Source of the DNA: CAXMQZ01 sp963719055
GTDB taxonomy: Bacteria > Acidobacteriota > Thermoanaerobaculia > Multivoradales > JAHEKO01
Direction: 5' to 3'
Assembly (NCBI GenBank): GCA_963719055.1
Contig: CAVRAU010000031.1
Location: 62,001-126,000 of the forward strand
DNA length: 64,000 nucleotides
Positions 47,333 to 56,489 of the stretch are shown here, one piece after another; the first letter of the stretch is position 1; every line of letters starts with the position of its first letter. The translations under genes were made by a program, and so were the position numbers. A model generated the notes under the pieces. That model did no database searches, had not been told where the DNA came from, and was given only the letters and a program-made list of their open reading frames with translations.

Positions 47333-47587
47333 AGTGACGACTCCTTCCGGGGAGATTGACAACCCTGGCACAAGTAGTGGCTCGAAGAACCATGCTAGGG
47401 CAGGCACAGTCTACCCTGTGCACGCGGTCAAGTTTATTCAAGGGGGCCGGGAAAGAGAATATCAAGACCCAGGTCCCCGGCTATCGCATCATCCTCGCAT
47501 TCATGGCTCGGTTGGTTCCTCACTCGAACAGGGTGTATATCAGATCGTCGATCACGTGTCCGTCGCCACCGGAGTGCCGGCGGGGGT

Positions 47588-47977
47588 TTGATCTCCAAGA
47601 GAACAGGAAGTGCCGAGGTGGCGGCAACGCAACTCCTTGTATCAGGAATCTGCTGTTTGCTTTCTCCTTTGTTGTTCAATGCGGGAGTGATCCTATTCAT
47701 CTTGTTTCTCTTGGTTTGGGGGATTGCGGTCATCGGTGATTCACCCCAGTTCTCTGCACTGATTGCTGAAACCGCGCCCCGAGAGTATGTCGGGTCGGCC
47801 CTGACCATGGTCAACTCCATCGGCTTCCTCGTCACAGTGTTCAGCATTGAAATGGTCAACGCTTTGCTCCTGGTGATTGGACCGCGAACCATCTCCTGGT
47901 TGCTCCTACCCGGGCCTCTGTTTGAGCATTTGGCGCTCAAGCCTTTATACCAACAGGACGCGAGTCTCATCCGTTAG
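47588..47977 (+). pseudogene. C-terminal relic of an MFS transporter
   Basis: 130 codons opening at a TTG without ribosome site. The translation begins in the middle of an MFS fold and shows only its last four helices: LLVSGICCLLSPLLFN, ILFILFLLVWGIAVIGDSPQ, the conserved APREYVGSALTMVNSIGFLVTVFSIEMV, then WLLLPGPLFEHLALKP. No matching N-terminal half occurs in any frame upstream; the 255 bp between 47333 and 47587 hold nothing I can support as a gene. This is a truncated remnant, probably of an MFS permease lost by deletion. Confidence 0.75.
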
Positions 47978-48098
47978 CAAAGAACCTCGGGAGCACTCAG
48001 CGGTCAGGATCTGGGCCAGGTGACTGAGGCCGGGGCCCTGGACCAGGTTGATACCATCTCGAGACTTGCATTCCTCTAGCACCAACGCCCGAGAACCC

Positions 48099-49511
48099 AT
48101 GTCGACCGCTGCAGCGGCTATGCCACTGGCCACCCTGGTCGGCTGCTTTGTCCTCGGCGGACTATTCCTCGACGCCAGTGCCGAGCTCCTGGTGTTGGCC
48201 ATTCTCGCGGCAGCAGGCGTGGCGGGCCTGCAAGCCATCCGGCAAGGCTCATCCTGGGACGACATTCAACGCTCCACGGGCGAGAAACTGGCGGCGGTCC
48301 TACCCGTGATTCTCATCCTTCTCGCCATCGGCATGCTCATCGGTACATGGGTGACTTCCGGCACCATCCCGACTCTGATCGCGGCGGGAATTCGACTCCT
48401 GAGCCCCCGATTCTTCGTCCTGTCGGCCTTTCTGGTCACCGCGGTGATGTCCCTCTGCACGGGGACCTCTTGGGGCTCTGCGGGAACTCTGGGTGTGGCG
48501 TTGATGGGAGCTGCCAGTGCCATCGGAGCCCCACTTCCAGCCACGGCAGGGGCCGTGATCTCCGGCGCCTATCTGGGCGACAAGATGTCGCCGCTTTCCG
48601 ACTCCACCAACATCTGCGCTATCGGTGCTGCCGCCGACCTTTACGCCCACATCCGCAACATGCTCTACACCGCTGTTCCCTCGACTCTCATCGCGATCAC
48701 CGTTTACGCGGTCGTAGGGCATCGCACATCCACGTCGAGTGGCGTGCCCGAGTCAGCCACCACTCTGCTCGCCGAGATGGAGACCGTTTTCTCACTGTCG
48801 CCGTGGACATTGCTACCTCTGGGCGTCGTCTTGGTCGGCATTGTTCTGCGCGTCTCGCCAGCTTTGGCTTTGGCTGCCTCTTCGTTCGTTGCCACGATTC
48901 TGGGAGTGCTACTACAGGGATTCCGTATCGAAAGCGCTATGGCATCGGCGGTGATCGGATTCAAACCGAGCATGGTGGCCGAGCTGGGAATCGACCCTGC
49001 AAGCCTGAGTGAGTTCTTTGTGAGACTGCTCGACCGTGGAGGTCTCTACTCCATGTCCTACACTCTCGTCATCATCCTGGCGGCCTTTCTCCTGGCAGCT
49101 GGGATGGATGTGTCCGGGGCCCTGGACCAACTTCTCCAGTTTCTCTTGGCCAGAGTGAGATCGACCTTCGGGCTGATTGCCGCAACGATGGCGTCTGGCA
49201 CGACCATGATCTCGTTGACGAGCCACGGCGGAGTCACCGCCTTGATCGTCGGCGGCATGTTCCAAAAGGCCTACAAGGAGAGACGGCTGGCCCCGGTCAA
49301 TCTCTCCCGATCCCTCGAGGACTCGGTCACCATCGTCGAGCCGCTCATGCCATGGACAGTCTCAGGAATCTTCATGTCCACGACGCTCGGTGTGCCAACC
49401 CTCGCCCTCCTGCCCTGGGCGGTCTTCTGCTACGGCGGCCCGATCTTCTCGCTACTTTGGGCCGCAGGTTTCGACAGGACCGGGCTCGGGCTCAAGCGCC
49501 TCGACCCATAG
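48099..49511 (+). CDS. nhaC: NhaC-type Na+/H+ antiporter
   Basis: 470 residues from the ATG at 48099. About 11-12 helices are visible, with NhaC-family signatures GTWVTSGTIPTLI, FVLSAFLVTAVMSLCTGTSWGSAGTLGVALMG, GAVISGAYLGDKMSPLSDSTNI (the ion path) and FLLAAGMDVSGALDQLL. It exchanges Na+ or another cation for H+ at the inner membrane; the presence of two SSS symporters in the window means a sodium cycle is likely. The gene stands alone on its strand, followed by the metalloprotease gene after 134 bp. Confidence 0.93.
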   Translation: MSTAAAAMPLATLVGCFVLGGLFLDASAELLVLAILAAAGVAGLQAIRQGSSWDDIQRSTGEKLAAVLPVILILLAIGMLIGTWVTSGTIPTLIAAGIRLLSPRFFVLSAFLVTAVMSLCTGTSWGSAGTLGVALMGAASAIGAPLPATAGAVISGAYLGDKMSPLSDSTNICAIGAAADLYAHIRNMLYTAVPSTLIAITVYAVVGHRTSTSSGVPESATTLLAEMETVFSLSPWTLLPLGVVLVGIVLRVSPALALAASSFVATILGVLLQGFRIESAMASAVIGFKPSMVAELGIDPASLSEFFVRLLDRGGLYSMSYTLVIILAAFLLAAGMDVSGALDQLLQFLLARVRSTFGLIAATMASGTTMISLTSHGGVTALIVGGMFQKAYKERRLAPVNLSRSLEDSVTIVEPLMPWTVSGIFMSTTLGVPTLALLPWAVFCYGGPIFSLLWAAGFDRTGLGLKRLDP

Positions 49512-49645
49512 AACTCTCATTCCTTTGGCGGGACACAATTGTTTTTATCGTAGCTTCCTGTATAAGAGGTCAACGCAAACGGAGAACCAACAATAACGCC
49601 GGCAGCTCTCGAGAGAATGACTGGCTTCTGAGACGCGAGAAGAAC

Positions 49646-51620
49646 ATGATGAAGATCAAGCAGACCCTGGCACTGATGACTGCGTCGCTCACCTGGAGCT
49701 GCGGCAGGAGGCGAGCCGTCCGCAGGCCCCGAAGAATCCTCCTCCGGGCCCTCGGGGGCATGGGTCGCCGAGGCGATGGATGGGGCGGAATACGAAGATG
49801 CCTGTGCGATGACACCCGGCTGCGGGGAGATCCGCTATCAGGCGCCAGGTGCCGCCGAGCCCATCTGGCGTGTGCTTGTGATTCGCGAAGCTACCGGCGA
49901 GATCCGCATCGATCAGGTGGAGACCATCGACGTCCCGAAGAATGACGGTGTACCTGTCGGGCCACTTTCCGGCACCCACGCGTTGGTGGGTCTCGACGCG
50001 ACTGGTGAGAGGGTCGACGGGCAGCTCCTACGCTTTCCACAGGCGATGAGGGTCGAGTATGTAGGCGGCCAGTCTCCTGTCGAGTGGATCGACCTGACGG
50101 GGAAAACAGTGGACACCCTGGGCTACCTCAGAGCGTCCTCTTCGATCGTATCCCTGGCGATTCAGGACAGCTCGGGTGAGACACTCACTTCGATAGATGT
50201 TCCGGCAACCGTGGCCACGAGCCCGCCTGGAAACGACTTCTCTCTGGAGTGGACCACCCCGGCCTGGGCCGCCAGCCGACCCTGGCAAGGCCTACCACCC
50301 TACTGCTCCCACGTACTCATCCTCGAAGGGGAGCAAGACCGGCACCTGGCCCAAGGCATCACTTTCGAACAGACCGTCACCCTCGCCAAGCCGGGGCCGC
50401 TGCAGTTGGCCGCCGCTCAGACCGCTCTGAGCCGCATGACTCCTATGTTGTGTCAGAGCATTGGACGCATCGCGTTCGGATATGTTCCGGAGAATACCAA
50501 GACACAGGGTGCGGTCAGCTCGGCTGGCGCCGGCGATCTGATGCTGATCAATCTCAATGCCGAATTCGACGACGACAGCCTGGAGAGGATGGCGAGTCGT
50601 CGACTCTGGCTACAGCGGACCATCACCCATGAAGCCGGGCACAACGCCGAAACACTGTTGACCGTCGAGGGCTCAGACCCAGGGAGCTACAGCGGGTGGT
50701 GGGGCTTCCCGCCCCGAACCATGGCCAACAAGACCATCGAGAATGTGCGCCTGGAGAAGGGTCTACCGGCCGAATGGCTCCGTCTTCACGAGTCCTTTGT
50801 CGATCACGACTGGGCCGTCGGCTACGGATCATTTCCCGAGGACCCCACTCACCCAGGGGACATCAGCCGACAGATCTCAGATGGCGGATTCATGTCGCAC
50901 TACGGCTCCCAGGCCTGGTGGGACGACATCGCCGAGTTCGTGGCGCATGCCTACCTTTCGGGTCCGATCACCGATGCCTATCGAGAGCATGGACAGTTGA
51001 ACATGAGAGAAGACAGCGGCTGCCAGGAGATGCAAGGCTACGGCGAGAAGAATCTTCCGGCGCGATTCGCTGCCGTTTACACCAAGTTGCGTTTCATCCA
51101 GGACCTCGGACTCGTTGACTCCGATGACGTCCGAGCTTGCATGGGCAACAGCCTCGGCCTGCCTGACGACGGACAAGGCTTTCACTTCTATCAGGGCACC
51201 ATGAAGATGCGCAGCTTCGAGAACCAGATGAAGGCCGGCATCGGCACCAAGCAGAGCGGGGTGCGGATCTTCGAGATGGAAGGATCAGGCGAGGCCAACT
51301 TCGCCGACAAGAGCTATCCGACGAAACTGAGACTGCGACTGAACCTGGGAGGGCGATTCGACGACCTGCAGGAAGTCTCCTGGCCGCGTGGAGTCTACGA
51401 GCTCGGCCTGCTGGGCGACAACAACGTTTTGCTCCGCCTGGACGGCGCCAAGGCGGGCAACTTCGATGCCATGGACGGATTCGTGTTGGTCGCGGAAGCC
51501 TCGAACGACCGTATCGCCGGATCCATCGTTTTGCAAAGAGTCATGCGTCTGCAAGCGCCGCTGCCGGTGCCTGAAAAGTACGATCCGCCGCTGATCATCC
51601 GCTTCTCGATGGAGCACTGA
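49646..51620 (+). CDS. Secreted HExxH metalloprotease-like protein of unknown family (one frameshift)
   Basis: About 657 residues. The N-terminus MMKIKQTLALMTASLTWSC is a signal, possibly a lipoprotein with Cys19. One extra base near 49705 breaks the frame; after it the low-complexity linker GGGEPSAGPEESSSGPSG leads into the long frame. The zinc motif is THEAGHNAE at 50625-50651 (HEAGH), with candidate third ligands in the helix AEFVAHAYLSG or HESFVDHDW. The protein has many cysteines (for example CAMTPGC, YCSHV, LCQSIG, SGCQEM, ACMG), fitting an extracellular fold. I do not recognise the family; a gluzincin-like peptidase is possible. No neighbour explains its target. Confidence 0.72.
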
Positions 51621-51646
51621 GAACCGCTACGAGGGCTCGGCTGCTT

Positions 51647-53278
51647 CTACTCCGAACGCCTCCCGACCGTCTGGGAGAAATCGGGCTCTCTTCTGGCTTC
51701 CAGCTTCTGCTCCAAGGCATACGCAAAGGCAGCCAACTCCGCCTCTGTGTAGGGAAGTCCCAACAGCGAAAGCCCGATCGGCAGACCGTGAATCTCTCCC
51801 ATGGGAATCGTAATCGCCGGATACCCGGAAACGGCCGCGGCGCTCGAGCTGCTGACGGAGTTGCCACTCCAGTGATCGCCATTGACCAGATCGGTGGTCC
51901 AGGTCGGCCCATTGGTCGGCGCGATGATGGCGTCTAGATCATTCTCGTGCATCACCTGGTCGAGGAGTTTCGAGACTGCCACATGACTCTCCTCCAGCGC
52001 TTTCAGATAGTCAGGCTCGGCGAGTGAGCCCTTCGATTCCGCTTTCTCGAAGATCTCCTGCCCGAACCAGGGCATGACTCGATCCGCGTACTCCCGATTG
52101 AAGTCGATGAGCTTCGCCAAGGTGTCGACAGTGGGGTCCACCTCGCTAGCTGCCAGATAGGCATTCAGGTCCGCCTTGAACTCGTAGAGCAGCACCTCGT
52201 ATTCCGCATCGTCGGCCGCGTCCGGGATCTCGAGGTTGACAGGATCCACGACAGTCGCGCCCAACTCGTTGAGCGTCTCCACGACCGCATCGAAGATCTC
52301 CTTGACCCTTGGGTCGCCCTTGGCACCACTGTAGTCACGCCGGACGCCGATACGAGCTCCGCGAAGAGCATCGATCTCGAGCTTGCCCGTGTAGTCCTTG
52401 GCGCCGGGGTGATCCGTCGCCGCAGCATCGGCAGGATCGTGGACCGCCATGGCGTTCAACAGAATCGCGGCATCGCGAACCGATCGGGCCATCGGACCCG
52501 CGGTGTCCTGGGTATGAGCGATGGGGATGATGCCGTCGCGACTCACAAGCCCGACCGTCGGCTTGATGCCCACCACACCGTTGATCCCCGCCGGGCAGAC
52601 CACCGAACCGTCCGTCTCGGTGCCAATCGACACCACCGACAGACCGGCGGCCACCGCCACCGCGGAGCCGCTCGAAGACCCGCAGGGATTTCGATCGACA
52701 CTGTAGGGGTTGTGAGTCTGTCCTCCGATACTGCTCCAACCGCTCGAAGAGTTCGTCGATCGGAAGTTTGCCCACTCACTCAGATTGGTCTTACCGAGGA
52801 TGACCGCTCCCGCCTCACGCAGGGCCCGCACATGGAACGCGTCATCCGGAGCCTTGTGCCCTTGGAGCGCGAGCGATCCCGCCGTAGTCTCCATCTCGTC
52901 ACCCGTGTCGATGTTCGCTTTCAGCAGAACCGGGATACCGTGCAGCGGCCCACGCGGGCCCCGATCCGCCCTTTCCCCGTCGAGCTCGGCGGCGATGGCG
53001 AGAGCATCCGGGTTGATCTCGATGACCGCCGCCAGGCCAGGCCCTGCCTCGTCGATCTCCGCGATTCGCTGCAGGTGGAACGTCACCAGCTGCTCCGCCG
53101 TCAGGGTGCCCTCCTCCATGCGGCTCTGCAACTCGCCGATACCCATATAGGCCAGCTCCTCGTCGAAGGCAGACACCGAAGGTGTGGCGTCGCCCGCCGG
53201 CCGATCCACTCGGTCTACGCATCCCCAGGCGACCACGAGAAAGAGACACGTCGAAACGATGACAGTCAAACTCTTCAT
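51647..53278 (-). CDS. Lipoprotein amidase (amidase signature family)
   Basis: 543 residues with a lipobox VAWGC (Cys20). The AS-family triad is present: Lys in PVLLKANIDTGD, cis-Ser in NPCGSSSGSAVAVAAG region and nucleophile Ser in GTETDGSVVCPAG. The rest, including LGKTNLSEWANFRS and DTAGPMARSVRDAAIL, matches periplasmic/GatA-like amidases. It hydrolyses an amide or ester, substrate unknown. It is the last gene of the imino-acid operon, 23 bp after the aminotransferase. Export contrasts with the cytoplasmic enzymes before it and suggests it releases the substrate outside (inference). Confidence 0.93.
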   Translation of the reverse strand: MKSLTVIVSTCLFLVVAWGCVDRVDRPAGDATPSVSAFDEELAYMGIGELQSRMEEGTLTAEQLVTFHLQRIAEIDEAGPGLAAVIEINPDALAIAAELDGERADRGPRGPLHGIPVLLKANIDTGDEMETTAGSLALQGHKAPDDAFHVRALREAGAVILGKTNLSEWANFRSTNSSSGWSSIGGQTHNPYSVDRNPCGSSSGSAVAVAAGLSVVSIGTETDGSVVCPAGINGVVGIKPTVGLVSRDGIIPIAHTQDTAGPMARSVRDAAILLNAMAVHDPADAAATDHPGAKDYTGKLEIDALRGARIGVRRDYSGAKGDPRVKEIFDAVVETLNELGATVVDPVNLEIPDAADDAEYEVLLYEFKADLNAYLAASEVDPTVDTLAKLIDFNREYADRVMPWFGQEIFEKAESKGSLAEPDYLKALEESHVAVSKLLDQVMHENDLDAIIAPTNGPTWTTDLVNGDHWSGNSVSSSSAAAVSGYPAITIPMGEIHGLPIGLSLLGLPYTEAELAAFAYALEQKLEARREPDFSQTVGRRSE

Positions 53279-53301
53279 CTCCACCTCTCCTTGGAAACAC
53301 C

Positions 53302-54427
53302 TCAAACGGGAACACCAAACCGGTCGGCCAGAGCCCGACGGACACGCGCCAGTCCGGCCAGTAGATACTCCGCTTCGGCACCGATGCCTATCCGAAAGTA
53401 GCGGTCCATTCCGTAGCAGTCCCCTGCAAGGACAAACACGCTGTGATCCTCGCGCAACCAGGTGGCCAGTTCCGTCGAGTTCATGTCGAAGTCGTAGTGT
53501 AGGAACGCCATCCCTCCGGCCTTGGGTGGCACGAAGCGGAACTGGTCCCCGAAGGATCGTACCCACTCCAGCGTCTTCTCGAGATTGGCGCGCAGCATCG
53601 ATCGATTGCGCTCGAGGATGCGCGGCCGCACCTCCGGTGACAGAGCAATGTCACCGATCTTGTGACTCAGGATGCCGGCGGTGATCGAGGTGTAGTCGTG
53701 GTACGCCCAGGAGGTGGCGATGGTCTTGGCCGGCCCGACCAACCAGCCCAGACGCAGCCCGGGCAGGGCGTAGGCCTTCGAAAGCCCACCGCTGACCATG
53801 ACCCGGTCCGCCATGCCAATAAAGCTCTCCAGCTCGTGGCCGTCGAGCTCGGCTCCGCGGTAGACCTCGTCGGCATAGATCCAGGCACCCACACTCTCGG
53901 CGATCGCCACGATCTCCTGCATCTCGGCCATGGGTGAGCGTGTAGCCGGTGGGGTTGTTGGGGTTGCAGATCGCGATCATGCGGGTGCGCTCGGTGACGA
54001 CCGAGCGAAGCTCGTCGAGATCGGGTGCCCACTCGTTCTCTTCGCGCAGATGAAAGGCGATCGGTGTCGCTCCGAGCTCTTCGGCGATCCCCCAGATCTG
54101 CATGTAGTTGGGGACCATCACCACCACCTCGTCCCCGGGTTCGAGAAGCGTGTGGCAGGCCACGAAGTTGGCCTCGGAAGAGCCGTTGGTCACCAGCACA
54201 TTGTCAGGGCCCTGATCAGGATAGAGCGCCGCGATGCGCTGCCGGAGCTCGACGGAGCCGTTGGTCTGCCCGTAGCCCAGAACCGTTTGCTGCAGATCCA
54301 TCAACTGGTCCGAGCTGAGAAGCTCAGCCAGCGTGTACGGGTGGAATCCGCTCTCGGTCAGGTTGTATTCAACGGTGTTTTCGTAGAGCGACTGCACCCG
54401 CTCGAGCTCGAAGATCGAGAACTTCAC
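53302..54427 (-). CDS. PLP aminotransferase class I/II (one frameshift)
   Basis: About 374 residues after removing one base near 53933, where NPNNPTGYTLT joins MAEMQEIVAIAESVG. Fold type I features are YGQTNGSVELRQRIAALY, VTNGSSEANFVA, ICNPNNPTG, IYADEVYRGAEL and the PLP lysine in SGGLSKAYALPGLRLGW. The C-terminal half is complete. It resembles aminotransferases found in amino-acid or non-ribosomal-peptide precursor pathways; the exact substrate is not visible. Its ATG overlaps the stop of the ornithine-cyclodeaminase-family gene (ATGA, 54424-54427). Confidence 0.88.
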
Positions 54428-55372
54428 GAGGATCCCTCCAACACTCCCTTGGCGATCATGAGATCTTGCACCGCCACACCGGTCAGATCACAGACCGTGA
54501 TCTGCTGATCGTCCGTCCGCCCAGGAACCCGACCCGCGATGACGGCCCCGAGCTCGACCACCGATTCTCGCCGCAGCACCCCTGCCTCCACCGCCCGGAA
54601 AACCTCACCCCGGGTCTCCGACTGAGGCAAGCTGTCGACCACCACGAGATCCGCTTTGCCGAGGATCTCCGGATCCAGCTCGATCTTGTCGACGGTGTCC
54701 GAGCCGATGGCCGTGATGTGGGTACCCGCACGGATCGAAGCCGCCATCAGCAGGGGCTCTTTGGCCGGAGTCGTCGTGACGATCAGATTGCAGCGGTCGG
54801 CGACTTCGGCGGCGGTCTCGGCGAGCTCGATCTCTAGATCGGTGTCGGCAAAGAACTGAAGGTAACCATCGACCTCCGATGAGTCGCGCATCCAGACCAG
54901 GGCCTGCCGACAGGAGATCAACGGCAGCAGGAGCTCCAGTTGGAGACGGGCCTGGACGCCGCCGCCCAGAATACCGATGCGCTCGACATTCCCCGGGGCC
55001 AGATGCTTGCCGGCCACGGCCCCTGCGGCCGCGGTTCGCACATCGGTCAGGTGTCCCTCATCGAGCAGCACCGCCTCGAGGATTCCGGTCTTCTGACTGA
55101 AGAGCAGCATCAGACCGTACCCCGAAGGCAGACCGAGTTTGGAGTTTCCGTAGAAGCCGGATGCGATCTTGATGACGTAGTGAGTCACCGCCCTGGATGT
55201 AGCCGTACTTGATGTGGGTCTCTCCGGGTGGATCCTCGAAGATCAGTTCTCCTACCGGCGGGATGACCGCCCGGCCCTCTGAGTAGGCGACAAAGCCCTC
55301 CTCCATCAGTGCCACCACATCCAGCTGGGGAACGATTCTTCGGATGGTCTCAAGGGATATCAACTTGCTCAT
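54424..55372 (-). CDS. Ornithine cyclodeaminase/mu-crystallin family reductase (one frameshift)
   Basis: About 315 residues after bridging a break near 55190, where HIKYGYIQG continues as THYVIKIASGFYGN. Family blocks are MSKLISLETIRRIVP, VIPPVGEL, KIASGFYGNSKLGLPSGYGLM, the NAD-binding GILGGGVQARLQLELL, CNLIVTTTPAKEPLL and GSDTVDKIELDPE. Members include ornithine cyclodeaminase and delta1-pyrroline-2-carboxylate reductase. Its position behind a proline-racemase-family gene favours reduction of a cyclic imine from (hydroxy)proline breakdown. The start at 55370-55372 lies one base from the preceding stop. Confidence 0.88.
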
Positions 55373-55373
55373 T

Positions 55374-56444
55374 TCACTCCTCTTGCCCGCCCCAGATGTC
55401 TCCAACCGTGTAGCCATTCGGAAACGGGTCCTCGGGGTCCACGACATATTGGGCAAATCCCGTAATCCAAGCCGTCCCCGAGATGGTCGGGACAACGGCA
55501 TCGTAATCTCCCAGCTTGGTCTCTCTGAGCAACCGCCCGGTAAACGTGGTGCCCAGTATGCCCTCATGGACAAAGTCCTGATTCAGGGGCAGCTCGCCCT
55601 TTGCCCATAGCGCTGCCATCTTCGCCGAAGTGCCCGTCCCACACGGAGATCGGTCCAGTACGCCTGTCCAGGTACCCGGTCGATCCCAGTCCAGTTGACC
55701 CGTGGACACGATGACCGTGTTCTTGCGATGGGCCTCCGGATGCGTCGGCAGCGCCGAGAGCTGGCCGATCGTCACCCCTCTGATCTCTGGGTTCTCGGGG
55801 TGGACCGGAGTCTCCAGCTGCTCGACCGTTGCCGCCTTGATCATCTCTCCGATGCGAGTGATCTCCTTGGCTTCATGAGCGGCCAGAGTGAGACCGACCT
55901 GGTCGGCGTCAGCGATGACGTAGAACATTCCGCCATAGGCCACGTCGACTTTGACTTTGCCCAACTCGGGGACGTCGACCTCGCGATCGAGGTGAACCGC
56001 AAAGGAGGGGACGTTTTCGAAGGTCACCCGCCTGACCTTGCCTGCCTCGACATCGGCCCGGACCGCGATGAGGCCCGCCGGTGACTCCAAGAGAAGCTCG
56101 GTCACCGGCTCCGTTGAGGGCACCATCCCCGTTTCGATCAGCACCGTCGCTACCGCAATGGTATTGGTGCCGGACATCCCCGGATACTCGACCTGCTCCA
56201 TGATCACGTAGCCCGCGTGGGCATCCGGATGGGTGGGTGGCAGGATGAGATTGCAGTTGGCTGCCGGGTAACCGCGCGGCTCACGCAACATCCTCAACCG
56301 CAACTCGTCAGCCTCGTTCTCGAGATAGGTCATCTTCTCGAACATCGTCGCACCCGGGACGTCGAGCACTCCCCCGACGATGACCCTGCCAGGTTCGCCG
56401 CATACGTGAGTGTCGACCGCTTGGATCATGCTAGATAAACGCAT
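55374..56444 (-). CDS. Proline racemase-family enzyme (hydroxyproline epimerase/dehydratase type), Ser/Cys active site
   Basis: 356 residues. Family landmarks are VDTHVCGEPGRVIVGG near 10, FEKMTYLENEADELRLRMLREPRG near 35, the first active-site loop YPGMSGTNTIA near 88 and the second DRSPCGTGTSAKMAAL near 264. The first loop has Ser where proline racemase and 4-hydroxyproline 2-epimerase have Cys, while the second loop keeps Cys. The enzyme would act on hydroxyproline or another proline analogue by 2-epimerisation or dehydration; the Ser/Cys pair leaves this open. It precedes the reductase gene by one base. AAGGAA upstream of the ATG supports the start. Confidence 0.9.
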   Translation of the reverse strand: MRLSSMIQAVDTHVCGEPGRVIVGGVLDVPGATMFEKMTYLENEADELRLRMLREPRGYPAANCNLILPPTHPDAHAGYVIMEQVEYPGMSGTNTIAVATVLIETGMVPSTEPVTELLLESPAGLIAVRADVEAGKVRRVTFENVPSFAVHLDREVDVPELGKVKVDVAYGGMFYVIADADQVGLTLAAHEAKEITRIGEMIKAATVEQLETPVHPENPEIRGVTIGQLSALPTHPEAHRKNTVIVSTGQLDWDRPGTWTGVLDRSPCGTGTSAKMAALWAKGELPLNQDFVHEGILGTTFTGRLLRETKLGDYDAVVPTISGTAWITGFAQYVVDPEDPFPNGYTVGDIWGGQEE

Positions 56445-56489
56445 TGTCGCCAGATTTCCTTCTTGAACTGAGCTCTTTCCACAAGGCGA

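Noticed and set aside
47333..47587. Possible coding frame upstream of the MFS relic
   Set aside because: Translations are proline- and arginine-rich without helices or motifs, and no start with ribosome site is present.
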